DNA from: Mesorhizobium sp. J8
GTDB lineage: Bacteria; Pseudomonadota; Alphaproteobacteria; Rhizobiales; Rhizobiaceae
Length of the DNA: 64,000 nt
Assembly: GCF_016591715.1 (NCBI RefSeq)
Contig: NZ_AP024109.1
Location: 5,828,001 to 5,892,000 of the forward strand
Direction: 5' to 3'
Part shown: in pieces, positions 16,366 to 25,402 of the stretch
How positions within the stretch are numbered: position 1 is the stretch's first letter
Layout: each line of letters begins with the position of its first letter
Made by a program: the position numbers and the translations under genes
Notes under the pieces: generated by a model
What the model was told of the DNA's origin: nothing
Seen by the model: the letters and a program-made list of their open reading frames with translations, nothing else
Database searches by the model: none

Positions 16366-17265
16366 ATGACCGACATCGCCACCTACAACTTCGCCTATCT
16401 CGACGAGCAGACCAAAAGGATGATCCGCCGCGCCATCCTGAAGGGCATTGCCATTCCCGGCTACCAAGTGCCCTTCGCCTCGCGCGAGATGCCAATGCCC
16501 TATGGCTGGGGCACCGGCGGCGTGCAGGTCACGGCTTCGATCATCGGCCCGGACGACGTGCTGAAAGTCATCGACCAAGGCGCCGACGACACCACCAACG
16601 CCGTCTCGATCCGCGCCTTCTTCAAGAAGGTCGCCAAGGTCGACGTCACTACCGAGACGGCGAAGGCCACGATCATCCAGACCCGCCACCGCATTCCGGA
16701 GCAGCCACTCACCGCCAACCAGGTGCTGGTCTTCCAGGTGCCGATCCCCGAGCCGCTGCGCTTCCTCGAGCCGCGCGAAACCGAAACGCGCAAGATGCAT
16801 GCGCTGGAGGAATACGGCCTCATGCATGTGAAGCTCTACGAGGACATCGCCAAGCATGGCCGCATCGCCACCACCTATGCCTATCCGGTCAAGGTCGAGG
16901 GTCGCTACGTGATGGATCCCTCGCCGACCCCGAAATTCGACAATCCGAAGATGCACCGTTCGCCGGCTTTGCAATTGTTCGGCGCCGGCCGCGAGAAGCG
17001 CATCTATGCGGTGCCACCTTTCACCGACGTCGTCAGCCTCGACTTCGAGGACCATCCCTTCGAGGTGCAGACCTTCGACCAGCCCTGCGCGCTGTGCGGC
17101 GCCGAGAATGTCTATCTCGACGAGGTCATCCTGGACGACCATGGCGGTCACATGTTCGTCTGTTCGGACACCGACCACTGCGAGAAGCGGCGGGCCGACG
17201 GCCATCACGGCCACCTTGCTCCCGAGACCCACCTAGCCTCTGAGAAAACGGAGCCGGCCGAATGA
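16366..17265 (+). CDS. phnJ: C-P lyase radical SAM catalytic subunit PhnJ
   Basis: 299 residues. PhnJ carries the [4Fe-4S]/SAM chemistry that cleaves the carbon-phosphorus bond, giving alkane and 5-phosphoribosyl 1,2-cyclic phosphate. The four conserved cysteines are present as C-x2-C...C-x5-C. With ATG 16366 as start they are Cys241, Cys244, Cys266 and Cys272, the numbering I recall for E. coli PhnJ, which supports this start over GTG 16357. Extensive family stretches (M-P-Y-G-W-G-T-G-G-V-Q-V-T and P-F-E-V-Q-T-F) are intact. The stop overlaps phnK (ATGA). Confidence 0.96.
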   Translation: MTDIATYNFAYLDEQTKRMIRRAILKGIAIPGYQVPFASREMPMPYGWGTGGVQVTASIIGPDDVLKVIDQGADDTTNAVSIRAFFKKVAKVDVTTETAKATIIQTRHRIPEQPLTANQVLVFQVPIPEPLRFLEPRETETRKMHALEEYGLMHVKLYEDIAKHGRIATTYAYPVKVEGRYVMDPSPTPKFDNPKMHRSPALQLFGAGREKRIYAVPPFTDVVSLDFEDHPFEVQTFDQPCALCGAENVYLDEVILDDHGGHMFVCSDTDHCEKRRADGHHGHLAPETHLASEKTEPAE

Positions 17266-18038
17266 CCGACGAACCGCTGCTGCGCGTCTCCGCGCTGTCC
17301 AAATTCTACGGCTCGCGCGTCGGCTGCGAGAACGTCACCTTCGACCTCTGGCCGGGCGAAGTCCTGGCGGTGGTCGGCGAGTCCGGCTCCGGCAAGACGA
17401 CGCTGCTCAACTGCCTGTCGACCAGGCTGCTGCCCTCCTCCGGCACCGCCAGCTACCGCATGCGCGACGGCCAATGGCGCGAGCTCTACCGGATGAGCGA
17501 GGCCGAGCGCCGCTTCCTGATGCGCACCGACTGGGGTTTCGTCCACCAGAACCCGGCCGACGGGCTGCGCATGACGGTGTCGGCCGGAGCCAATGTCGGC
17601 GAAAGACTGATGGCGGTCGGCGACCGCCACTATGGCAGGATCCGCGCCACCGCCGTCGACTGGCTGTCGCGCGTCGAGATCGACGAGGACCGCATCGACG
17701 ACGAGCCCCGCGCCTTTTCCGGCGGCATGCGCCAGCGCCTGCAGATCGCCCGCAACCTGGTAACCGGGCCACGGCTCGTCTTCATGGATGAGCCGACCGG
17801 CGGCCTCGACGTCTCGGTGCAGGCCCGCCTGCTCGATCTGTTGCGCGGACTGGTCACCGATCTCGGGCTGGCGGCCATCGTCGTCACCCACGATCTCGCC
17901 GTGGCGCGGCTGCTGTCGCAGCGCATGATGGTGATGAAGGACGGCCGCGTCGTCGAAAGCGGCCTCACCGACCGCGTGCTCGACGATCCGCGCGCGCCGT
18001 ATACGCAACTCCTCGTTTCTTCCATCCTGCAGGTGTGA
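17262..18038 (+). CDS. phnK: C-P lyase ATP-binding protein PhnK
   Basis: 258-residue ABC-type ATPase with Walker A G-E-S-G-S-G-K-T (39-46), signature F-S-G-G-M-R-Q-R and Walker B F-M-D-E-P-T-G-G. PhnK docks on the PhnGHIJ core and is not a membrane transporter subunit, despite its likeness to dipeptide-uptake ATPases. The start overlaps the phnJ stop by four bases and the end overlaps the phnL start, placing it firmly in the C-P lyase operon. Confidence 0.94.
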   Translation: MTDEPLLRVSALSKFYGSRVGCENVTFDLWPGEVLAVVGESGSGKTTLLNCLSTRLLPSSGTASYRMRDGQWRELYRMSEAERRFLMRTDWGFVHQNPADGLRMTVSAGANVGERLMAVGDRHYGRIRATAVDWLSRVEIDEDRIDDEPRAFSGGMRQRLQIARNLVTGPRLVFMDEPTGGLDVSVQARLLDLLRGLVTDLGLAAIVVTHDLAVARLLSQRMMVMKDGRVVESGLTDRVLDDPRAPYTQLLVSSILQV

Positions 18039-18748
18039 TGATGGCTACGCCTCTCGTCGTTTCCGATGTCGCCAAAAGCTTCACCATGCATCTGCGCGAC
18101 GGCGTCACGCTGCCGGTGGTGACGGGTGTCTCCTTCTCGATCCGCGCCGGCGAATGCGCGGTGCTCGGCGGTCCATCGGGTGCCGGAAAAAGCTCGATCC
18201 TGAAGATGCTCTACGGCAACTACGCCGTCGATGAAGGCCAGATTATCGTCCAGCACGGCGGCGGGTTGATCGACCTCGCCTCCGCCAGCCCGCGCACAGT
18301 GCTTTCCGTGCGCCGCCATACCATCGGCTATGTCAGCCAGTTCCTGCGCACCGTGCCGCGCGTCTCCGCGCTCGATGTCGTCGCCGAGCCGCTGGTCGAG
18401 CGCGGCGAGGATCGCGAGACCGCGCGGGCGAAGGCTCGCTCCCTGCTCGCGCAGCTCAACCTGCCCGAAAAGCTCTGGGCGCTGCCGCCGGCGACCTTCT
18501 CGGGCGGCGAGCAGCAGCGCGTCAACATTGCGCGCGGCTTCATCACCGAGCATCCGATCCTTTTGCTCGACGAGCCGACCGCCTCGCTCGACGCCCGCAA
18601 CCGCGATGTTGTGGTCGAGCTCATTGCCGCCAAGAAGTCCGCGGGCGTTGCGCTGCTCGGCATCTTCCACGACCTCGATGTGCGTGAGGCCGTCGCCGAC
18701 CGCGTCATCGATGTCACAGCCTTCGCCGCCGGAAAGATCGCCGCATGA
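18038..18748 (+). CDS. phnL: C-P lyase ATP-binding protein PhnL
   Basis: 236 residues with Walker [10 protein letters not shown], signature F-S-G-G-E-Q-Q-R and Walker [11 protein letters not shown]. Its lipoprotein-release-like ABC fold and position after phnK identify PhnL, which helps the Phn complex in the first activation step. ATG 18038 overlaps the phnK stop by one base; a second ATG follows at once, and GTG 18035 is also in frame. The stop overlaps the acetyltransferase start. Confidence 0.93.
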   Translation: MMATPLVVSDVAKSFTMHLRDGVTLPVVTGVSFSIRAGECAVLGGPSGAGKSSILKMLYGNYAVDEGQIIVQHGGGLIDLASASPRTVLSVRRHTIGYVSQFLRTVPRVSALDVVAEPLVERGEDRETARAKARSLLAQLNLPEKLWALPPATFSGGEQQRVNIARGFITEHPILLLDEPTASLDARNRDVVVELIAAKKSAGVALLGIFHDLDVREAVADRVIDVTAFAAGKIAA

Positions 18749-19359
18749 AGAAGCTTTCGGAGGCGCCGCTGATCCACCCGACGGCGCAGGTCGAGAATTC
18801 GACGCTCGGGCGCTGGACCGAGATCGCCGAGCGCAGCCGCGTCGCCGAATGCGAGCTCGGCGACTATTCCTACATGATGCAGGACTGCGCCGTCTGGTGC
18901 GCCACCATCGGCAAGTTCTCCAACATCGCGGCCAGCGTGCGCCTCAACGCCACCAATCACCCGACCTGGCGGCCGACGCTGCACCACTTCACCTACCGCG
19001 CCTCCGACTATTGGGACGATGCCGAGCACGAGAGCGAATTCTTCGCCCAGCGGCGCGCCAAGCGCGTCACCATCGGCCACGACACATGGCTCGGCCATGG
19101 CTCGACCGTGCTGCCCGGCGTGACCGTCGGCGACGGTGCGGCGGTCGGCGCGGGCGCGGTGGTGACGAAGGATGTCGCGCCCTACACCATCGTCGGCGGC
19201 GTGCCGGCGAAGCCGATCCGCGAGCGCTTCGACCGCCGCACCGCCGAACGCTACCAGGCGCTTGCCTGGTGGGACTGGGACCATGCAAGGCTGCGCGCCG
19301 CGCTCGACGATTTTCGCGAGCTGTCGGCAGAGGCTTTCCTGGAGAAGTATGGTGGTTAG
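18745..19359 (+). CDS. Phosphonate-operon hexapeptide-repeat acetyltransferase
   Basis: 204 residues of left-handed beta-helix type, with irregular hexapeptide turns and the typical C-terminal block [20 protein letters not shown] then [11 protein letters not shown]. The N-terminal P-L-I-H-P-T-A and N-A-T-N-H-P-T-W sections resemble the phosphonate-linked transferase family that follows phnL in many rhizobia. It overlaps phnL by four bases. An acyl transfer to aminoalkylphosphonates or pathway intermediates is plausible, but the substrate is not known. Last tightly coupled gene of the phnG operon. Confidence 0.85.
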   Translation: MKKLSEAPLIHPTAQVENSTLGRWTEIAERSRVAECELGDYSYMMQDCAVWCATIGKFSNIAASVRLNATNHPTWRPTLHHFTYRASDYWDDAEHESEFFAQRRAKRVTIGHDTWLGHGSTVLPGVTVGDGAAVGAGAVVTKDVAPYTIVGGVPAKPIRERFDRRTAERYQALAWWDWDHARLRAALDDFRELSAEAFLEKYGG

Positions 19360-19468
19360 TGATTGGCGCCGGCTCTCACTTGCGTAGCCGCCAGCAATGG
19401 CGTGGCCTCCGCATTTAGCCTACTATCGCCTGCATTCTTGCCGCGCTTAAAAGCTGTGGGGGGTCGGG

Positions 19469-19906
19469 GTGCTGAAACGATGGGTTGGCCTTTGTCTGTT
19501 TGGGGTTGCGACTTTTCTGCCTCGACACGCTCTTGCCGAACAGCCGAAAAGCGACCCTCGCGGCGCTGTCCTATGCGCCTGGATGATTTACACCGAGGTC
19601 GAAGCGATCGGAGAAGCCTGCTCCCCCGAGCAAGACAGGGACTTCCTTGTTTTTCTTCAGTCCCAAATTGACCGCATAAAGGCTTTTATCGTGAGGAACT
19701 CAGACACCACGGCATCGGCTCTGGAAGACCAGCAGCGTCGAGTCCGCGCGATAGCCGCAAAGCGCGGTAGCGCCTCGTGCCAGGCGGAAGGCGACGGCAT
19801 GCAGCTCTACAACTCAATAAGGTCGGCCGACCGCATGCAGATCACTGCCGAAATGGACAAGCTCTTGGAGGTCGATCGCGAGCCTTTGGCAAACCCCTGC
19901 CTTTAA
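19469..19906 (+). CDS. Secreted hypothetical protein
   Basis: 145 residues from a GTG start. A signal peptide is evident at 1-23 (L-K-R-W-V-G-L-C-L-F-G-V-A-T-F-L... A-L-A). The mature part is mostly helical with four cysteines (C-A-W-M, E-A-C-S, A-S-C-Q and the near-terminal P-C-L), which could form two disulfides in the periplasm. I do not recognise a family. It lies between the phn transferase and the DUF1868 gene on the same strand; its codon use is less GC-biased than the phn genes, so it may be a later insertion. The 109 bp before it hold no clear signal. Confidence 0.6.
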   Translation: MLKRWVGLCLFGVATFLPRHALAEQPKSDPRGAVLCAWMIYTEVEAIGEACSPEQDRDFLVFLQSQIDRIKAFIVRNSDTTASALEDQQRRVRAIAAKRGSASCQAEGDGMQLYNSIRSADRMQITAEMDKLLEVDREPLANPCL

Positions 19907-19977
19907 CAACTGTCCGATACTGTTTCACACCCCTGACACAGGACTCGGACAAGACGCAATCTCCCCAGGAGATCGCC

Positions 19978-20688
19978 ATGCTCGCCACTGTCAGACCCTC
20001 GCTCGCCGGATTTTTTGAAGCCTCCAATCCGACCGCGCCCGCGCATCTCGGTACCCGTTACGACGCGTCGGGCAACTTCCTCCCCGAGCCGGGCAACACC
20101 GTCGTCTGCCATCTGATCGATGGCTCGCCTTCGCAAGCAGCAATTGTCGAGGTGCGCGAGCGCATGCTCGCCATGCCGGATGCTGATCGGCTCGCTTTCA
20201 CGCCGATCTCCAGCCTCCATATGACGCTCTTCCAGGGCATCATCGAATATCGCCGCCGCCTCCCCTACTGGCCCGCGGACGTGCGGCTAGATGCCGGCAT
20301 CGATGACATGACCCGCCTCTATCTCGATCGCCTTCAAGGCTTCGAGGGGCATGGCCCCTTCAAGGTCCGGATTGTCGAAGTCGTGCCGACCGGCCTCACC
20401 GTCGCCGGCGCCACCGCGGAAGACCGCCGGGTGCTGAAAGCCTGGCGCGATGCCCTATCCGTCCCGTTCGGCTACCGCCATCCGGACCACGACGCTTACG
20501 TCTTCCACATCACCTTCGCCTATCAGATCCGCCGCCTCGCCGACGAGCGGGCAACTGCCTGGCAGGACCTGTTCGACGACTGCTTGTCGTTCCTCGAGCG
20601 CGAGGCTCCGGTGATCGAGCTGAAGGCTCCGGCCTTCTGCAGCTTCAAGGACATGAAGCATTTCGAGGAATTGCTGGTGCTTGGTTGA
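19978..20688 (+). CDS. DUF1868 protein, 2H-phosphoesterase-like
   Basis: 236 residues. Two H-x-T motifs, His81-x-Thr83 (S-L-H-M-T-L-F) and His177-x-Thr179 (F-H-I-T-F), are spaced as in 2H phosphoesterases (RNA ligase/cyclic phosphodiesterase fold). The N-terminal L-G-T-R-Y-D-A-S-G-N-F-L-P-E-P-G-N-T-V-V-C-H-L block matches DUF1868. AGGAG lies before ATG 19978; the longer frame is a shadow of the preceding gene. It sits between the C-P lyase and phosphonate uptake genes. Since C-P lyase makes a cyclic ribose phosphate, a cyclic-phosphate-opening role is an attractive inference but unproven. Confidence 0.7.
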   Translation: MLATVRPSLAGFFEASNPTAPAHLGTRYDASGNFLPEPGNTVVCHLIDGSPSQAAIVEVRERMLAMPDADRLAFTPISSLHMTLFQGIIEYRRRLPYWPADVRLDAGIDDMTRLYLDRLQGFEGHGPFKVRIVEVVPTGLTVAGATAEDRRVLKAWRDALSVPFGYRHPDHDAYVFHITFAYQIRRLADERATAWQDLFDDCLSFLEREAPVIELKAPAFCSFKDMKHFEELLVLG

Positions 20689-20704
20689 ATCCCAAGCCTG
20701 TGAC

Positions 20705-20760
20705 TCGTAACAAAACTGACATCAATCCGACACCTCAGCTTCATCCGCCTGCGCTAGCGA
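20705..20760 (+). promoter_or_regulatory. Pho-box-like array before phnC
   Basis: Units at an 11-bp period: TCGTAAC (20705, weak), CTGACAT (20716), CCGACAC (20727) and GCTTCAT (20738). After 10 bp a -10-like TAGCGA follows (20755-20760). The geometry copies that of the phnG promoter, though the match is weaker. PhoB control of the uptake genes is inferred. Confidence 0.5.
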
Positions 20761-20803
20761 AGGTTAACAGACCTGCAAAACCGCGACGGACTGGAGTTTT
20801 GGT

Positions 20804-21661
<858 letters not shown>

Positions 21662-21800
21662 CTCCGCCGCCCGGCCCAGCGGTCCGGGCAAATCGCGGAT
21701 TTCAGCCGAGCAACCCGGATCGCCCGCCAGCGTCAACGGCAAGACTTGAAAAATCAGAACGCCGCCGGCGCGCAGCCGGAACAACAGGAGAGAGATCAAA

Positions 21801-22709
21801 ATGTTCAGGAAGATGGTTTTTGGGGCGGTTTCGCTGCTCGCCATGGCGGCAAGCGCCGCGTACGCCGCCGACATCAAGGAATTCCGCGTCGGCATCCTCG
21901 GCGGCGAGAACGAGACCGACCGTCTGCGCAACTACCAGTGCCTCGCCGATCATCTGAAGGCCGAATTCGGCTTCGAGAAGGTGTCGCTGTTCCCGGCCGC
22001 CGACTATGACGGTGTCATCCAGGGCCTGCTCGGCGGCACGCTCGACTTCGCCGAGCTCGGCGCGTCAGGCTATGCCAGCGTCTACCTCAAGGACCCGAAG
22101 GCCGTCACCCCGATCCTCACCACCAAGCAGACCGACGGCTCGACCGGCTATTATTCGATCGGCCTGGCGCTGAAGTCCTCCGGCATCACCGACATCAAGT
22201 CGGCCAAGGGCAAGAAGCTCGGCTACGCCGATCCGGACTCGACCTCGGGCTATCTGATCCCGCTGACCCAGATTCCGAAGGACACCGGCGCTTCCAACGA
22301 AACCTACTTCGCCTCGACCCAGTTCAACGGCGGCCATGAGAACAACATCCTGGCCGTCCGCGACGGCAAGGTCGACGTGGCGGTGGACGATTCTTCCGGC
22401 ATCGGCGACTTCAAGAACGGCTACACCTCCGGCACCTTCCACAAGGAAGTCGCCAAGGGCGCCGTCGACCCGAACGACTTCGTCGAAGTGTGGCGCTCGG
22501 GCCTGATCCCGAATGGCCCGCTGGTCGTGCGCACCGCGCTCGGCGACGATATGACCGCCAAGCTGGCCGCTTTCTTCACCGCCCTGCCGGCCAAGGACAA
22601 GGCCTGCTTCGAAGGAGTCGAGGGTGGCGACTTCACCGGCTACGTCCCGGTGAAGCCGGACTTCTACAACGTCATCATTGAAGCCCGCAAAGCCGCTATC
22701 GGCGGTTAA
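21801..22709 (+). CDS. phnD: Phosphonate ABC transporter, periplasmic binding protein
   Basis: 302 residues with a signal peptide to about residue 22 (A-Y-A-A-D) and a PhnD-type fold: F-R-V-G-I-L-G-G-E-N-E-T-D-R near the start, L-L-G-G-T-L-D-F-A-E-L-G-A-S-G-Y, and D-P-D-S-T-S-G-Y-L-I-P, the loop that binds the phosphonate oxygens in this family. AGGAGAGAG before the ATG is a strong ribosome site. A strong intrinsic terminator directly follows the gene, so it is probably expressed above the permeases. Confidence 0.94.
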   Translation: MFRKMVFGAVSLLAMAASAAYAADIKEFRVGILGGENETDRLRNYQCLADHLKAEFGFEKVSLFPAADYDGVIQGLLGGTLDFAELGASGYASVYLKDPKAVTPILTTKQTDGSTGYYSIGLALKSSGITDIKSAKGKKLGYADPDSTSGYLIPLTQIPKDTGASNETYFASTQFNGGHENNILAVRDGKVDVAVDDSSGIGDFKNGYTSGTFHKEVAKGAVDPNDFVEVWRSGLIPNGPLVVRTALGDDMTAKLAAFFTALPAKDKACFEGVEGGDFTGYVPVKPDFYNVIIEARKAAIGG

Positions 22710-22720
22710 AGGCATCAGGA

Positions 22721-22752
22721 AAAGGGCGGCGCTGCAAAACGCCGCCCTTTTT
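22721..22752 (+). terminator. Intrinsic terminator between phnD and phnE1
   Basis: AAAGGGCGGCG (22721-22731) pairs perfectly with CGCCGCCCTTT (22740-22750) across an 8-base loop and ends in five T. It lies 12 bp after the phnD stop and 13 bp before the phnE1 start, so partial read-through is needed for permease expression. Confidence 0.85.
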
Positions 22753-22764
22753 GCATTCACAATC

Positions 22765-23721
22765 ATGACCCTTTCGACAACGATCCATTCCGACGCGACC
22801 CGCCAGCAGGCCGATGCCTGGCGGCGCCAGACGTCGCTGCGCCGCTTCTACACCGCGCTTGGCGTCTGCCTGCTGCTTGTCGCCATGGGCGCGACCATGT
22901 GGTTCGCCGACGAGGCCAATGCCGGCCACTTCTTCGACCGGCTGCCGCACATCCTCGATTTCCTGAGCTGGCTGGTTCCGAAGGACTGGAACGACGTCTG
23001 GCGGGCGCTGTTCGACATCGCTTCGCCCAACGACAAGGGCACGCAGGAGTTCAACTTCCCGCTCGGCCGCGTCTATATCTGGGGCGGCTTCTACATCCCC
23101 GAATATTTCGAGTTGATGCTGACCACGGTGAACGTGGCGCTGGTCTCGACCTTCATCGGCTTCGTCTTCGCCGTTCCCTTCTCCTTCATCGCCGCGCGCA
23201 ACCTGACGCCGAGCCCGATCTTGCGGCTCGTCGTCAAGCGTTTCATGGAACTGCTGCGCGCCTTCCCCGAGATCGTCATTGCCGGCCTGTTCGCGGCCAT
23301 CGTCTCGATCGGCCCGGTCGCCGCCATCATCGCCATCGGCCTGCATTCGATCGGCGCGCTGGGCAAGCTGTTCTACGAGATCAACGAGAACATCGACATG
23401 CGCCCGGAGGAAGGCCTGCGCGCCGTCGGCGCCAACTGGTTCGAGCGCGTGCGCTTCGCCGACCTGCCGCAGGTGCTGCCCAATTTCATGTCCTACACAC
23501 TGCTCCGCATCGAGATCAACGTGCGCATCTCGACCATCATGGGCGCGGTCGGCGGCGGCGGCATCGGCGAGGAGCTGAAGCTTGCCATCTCGCGCGGCTT
23601 CGGCGCCAAGACGCTGGCGCTGGTGCTGCTGCTCTTCGTCACCATCTTCCTCGTCGACCAGTTCTCCGCCTGGCTGCGCCGCAAGCTCGTCGGCGAGCAG
23701 GCTTTCCTGATGAGCGCCTAG
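22765..23721 (+). CDS. phnE1: Phosphonate ABC transporter permease 1
   Basis: 318 residues, about six membrane helices, with the PhnE pattern M-L-T-T-V-N-V-A-L-V-S-T-F-I-G, R-A-F-P-E-I-V-I-A-G-L-F and an EAA-like loop E-G-L-R-A-V-G-A-N-W-F-E-R followed by G-A-V-G-G-G-G-I-G. The start at ATG 22765 has no evident Shine-Dalgarno and lies just after a terminator, suggesting low expression relative to phnD. Rhizobia usually carry two PhnE proteins in tandem, as here. Confidence 0.92.
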   Translation: MTLSTTIHSDATRQQADAWRRQTSLRRFYTALGVCLLLVAMGATMWFADEANAGHFFDRLPHILDFLSWLVPKDWNDVWRALFDIASPNDKGTQEFNFPLGRVYIWGGFYIPEYFELMLTTVNVALVSTFIGFVFAVPFSFIAARNLTPSPILRLVVKRFMELLRAFPEIVIAGLFAAIVSIGPVAAIIAIGLHSIGALGKLFYEINENIDMRPEEGLRAVGANWFERVRFADLPQVLPNFMSYTLLRIEINVRISTIMGAVGGGGIGEELKLAISRGFGAKTLALVLLLFVTIFLVDQFSAWLRRKLVGEQAFLMSA

Positions 23722-23790
23722 ACCATGATCCCGAACCGAAGGACCGCGTTAGCGGAAAGTGGAGACTGGTTTTCGGACAAGATCATGGTC
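23721..23790. repeat. Rhizobial palindrome, GACCATGATC family
   Basis: GACCATGATCCCGAA (23721) faces TTCGGACAAGATCATGGTC (ending 23790) with an internal stem. It lies between phnE1 and phnE2. The same family appears at 54873-54921 and 55513-55562. Confidence 0.75.
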
Positions 23791-23807
23791 AACCTTAAAG
23801 GTGACCC

Positions 23808-25172
23808 ATGGCAATGACGGTGGACGAAATCGCCGCAATCGAGGAACGCCATCCGCAGATTTTCCAGCGGCCGGCTTACAAGCGCTTCTGGCCGCTGCTG
23901 CTGATCGCGGGCACGGTGCTCTATCTCGCCTACGCCTTGTGGTTCTTCAGCCTGCCGCAAGTGCTGCGCGAGTCGCACTGGGAGCGCCTGCCGCTCTTCC
24001 TGTCGCAATGGATCAGCTACGATCTGCAGCCGGAGTTCCGCCTCGACCAGCCCGAGATCACGCCGAAATATCCGCGCTTCTCGGCGCTTGGCGAGAACCC
24101 CAACCCGGACTGGGTGGTCAAGAACCCCGACGGCACCTACACGGTCCGGATCGACGGCGATGCCAAATCCGTCACCTTCGACAAGACCCGGGCGACGATC
24201 ACGGCCAACGGCGTGACCGTGCCGATATCGCTGACCGGCGGCAAGCCGGTGGTCACGGGTCCGGTACCCGACTGGGTGACCGTCCACGACGACGAGATCG
24301 TCGCCAGGATGGGCTTTGTCGGCGAGGTGCGCGTCACCGTCGACCGCGTCAAGGTGCGCAAGCGCTTCCTCGGCTGGGCGAATTTCGTCTTCGACACACG
24401 CTCGCCTTTCTTCGGCAAACCGGCCAGCGAGGTCATCTCGCTGATCCTCTCCGGGCCAGAGCTCCAGCCCGGCACGTCGAACCTCGCCCTGGCCGCCGAC
24501 AACATCTGGAACAATGCGCAGTGGCAGCATGGCGACGTCTGGACGAAGCTGCTGCAGACCATCGTCATGGCGTTCCTCGGCACGCTGCTCGGCGGCATCG
24601 TCGCCTTCCCGCTGGCCTTCTTCGCCGCCCGCAACATCACGCCGAGCGGTCTGCTCAGCCAGGTGCTGAAACGCTTCTTCGATTTCATGCGCTCGGTCGA
24701 CATGCTGATCTGGGCGCTGTTCTTCACCCGCGCCTTCGGCCCCGGCCCGCTGGCCGGCAGCGCGGCGATCTTCTTCACCGAGATCGGCACATTGGGCAAA
24801 ACCTATTCCGAGGCGCTGGAGAACATCGACGACAAGCCGCGCGAAGGCGTGCTGTCGACCGGCGCCAACGGCATTTTGGTGCAGCGCTACGGCGTGCTGC
24901 CGGAAGTGGTGCCGGTCTTCATCAGCCAGACGCTCTACCAGTGGGAATCGAACACCCGCGGCGCGACCATCATCGGCGCCGTCGGCGCCGGCGGCATCGG
25001 GCTGAAGTTGTGGGAAGCGATGCGCACCAATTCGAACTGGGCCAACGTCTTCTACATGGTGCTTTTGACGCTGCTCGTCGTCTTCATCTTCGACAACATC
25101 TCGAACTTCCTGCGCCGAAGACTGAGCCGCACGCTGCATGATTACAACAGGCTGCAGGCGGAGCGGGGGTAG
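23808..25172 (+). CDS. phnE2: Phosphonate ABC transporter permease 2, with large insert
   Basis: 454 residues, much longer than phnE1. After a first membrane helix (about residues 26-48) a soluble, beta-rich insert of some 200 residues (to about 235) precedes the standard permease core, which has I-V-M-A-F-L-G-T-L-L-G-G-I-V-A, R-S-V-D-M-L-I-W-A-L-F-F and the coupling loop E-G-V-L-S-T-G-A-N-G-I-L-V-Q-R-Y-G-V-L-P with G-A-V-G-A-G-G-I-G. The insert probably faces the periplasm and may contact PhnD. AAAGGTG precedes the ATG. Last phn gene; phnM and phnN do not follow. Confidence 0.9.
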   Translation: MAMTVDEIAAIEERHPQIFQRPAYKRFWPLLLIAGTVLYLAYALWFFSLPQVLRESHWERLPLFLSQWISYDLQPEFRLDQPEITPKYPRFSALGENPNPDWVVKNPDGTYTVRIDGDAKSVTFDKTRATITANGVTVPISLTGGKPVVTGPVPDWVTVHDDEIVARMGFVGEVRVTVDRVKVRKRFLGWANFVFDTRSPFFGKPASEVISLILSGPELQPGTSNLALAADNIWNNAQWQHGDVWTKLLQTIVMAFLGTLLGGIVAFPLAFFAARNITPSGLLSQVLKRFFDFMRSVDMLIWALFFTRAFGPGPLAGSAAIFFTEIGTLGKTYSEALENIDDKPREGVLSTGANGILVQRYGVLPEVVPVFISQTLYQWESNTRGATIIGAVGAGGIGLKLWEAMRTNSNWANVFYMVLLTLLVVFIFDNISNFLRRRLSRTLHDYNRLQAERG

Positions 25173-25210
25173 CTCGTCGCCACGGAATCAAGCGAAGGGT
25201 CGGCGGGACA

Positions 25211-25370
25211 GCGCCCCCCTCTGCCCTACCGGGCATCTCCCCCACAAGGGGGGAGATTAGCCGTCACCGCGGCTTTCGCCAATATCCTACGTCGCAGAAT
25301 TGGGCGGAGCGCCGAAGCTGCCAATCTCCCCCCAAGTGGGGGAGATGTCCGGCAGGACAGAGGGGGGCGC
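25211..25370. repeat. Long intergenic palindrome, CCCCCTCTG...CAGAGGGGG family
   Basis: Left arm from GCGCCCCCCTCTGCCCTACC (25211) to 25260 and right arm 25321-25370 ending GGCAGGACAGAGGGGGGCGC are near-perfect inverted copies of about 50 bp around a 60-bp centre. It fills most of the gap between convergent phnE2 and the minus-strand epimerase gene. Related copies are at 51274-51430 and, as a half copy, 33171-33205. Confidence 0.8.
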
Positions 25371-25402
25371 GAAGGATCGCGGCGCCCGTCGGACGGTGCA
25401 CC

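Noticed and set aside
19910..19950. Possible Pho box before the DUF1868 gene (GTTTCAC, CTGACAC, CTCGGAC at an 11-bp step)
   Set aside because: Only the middle unit matches well, there is no -10 element at the right distance, and it overlaps the end of the preceding region; too weak to annotate.
25211..25370. Long palindrome taken as a CRISPR unit or insertion-sequence ends
   Set aside because: Only one inverted pair, no regular spacers, no transposase frame in the 60-bp centre.
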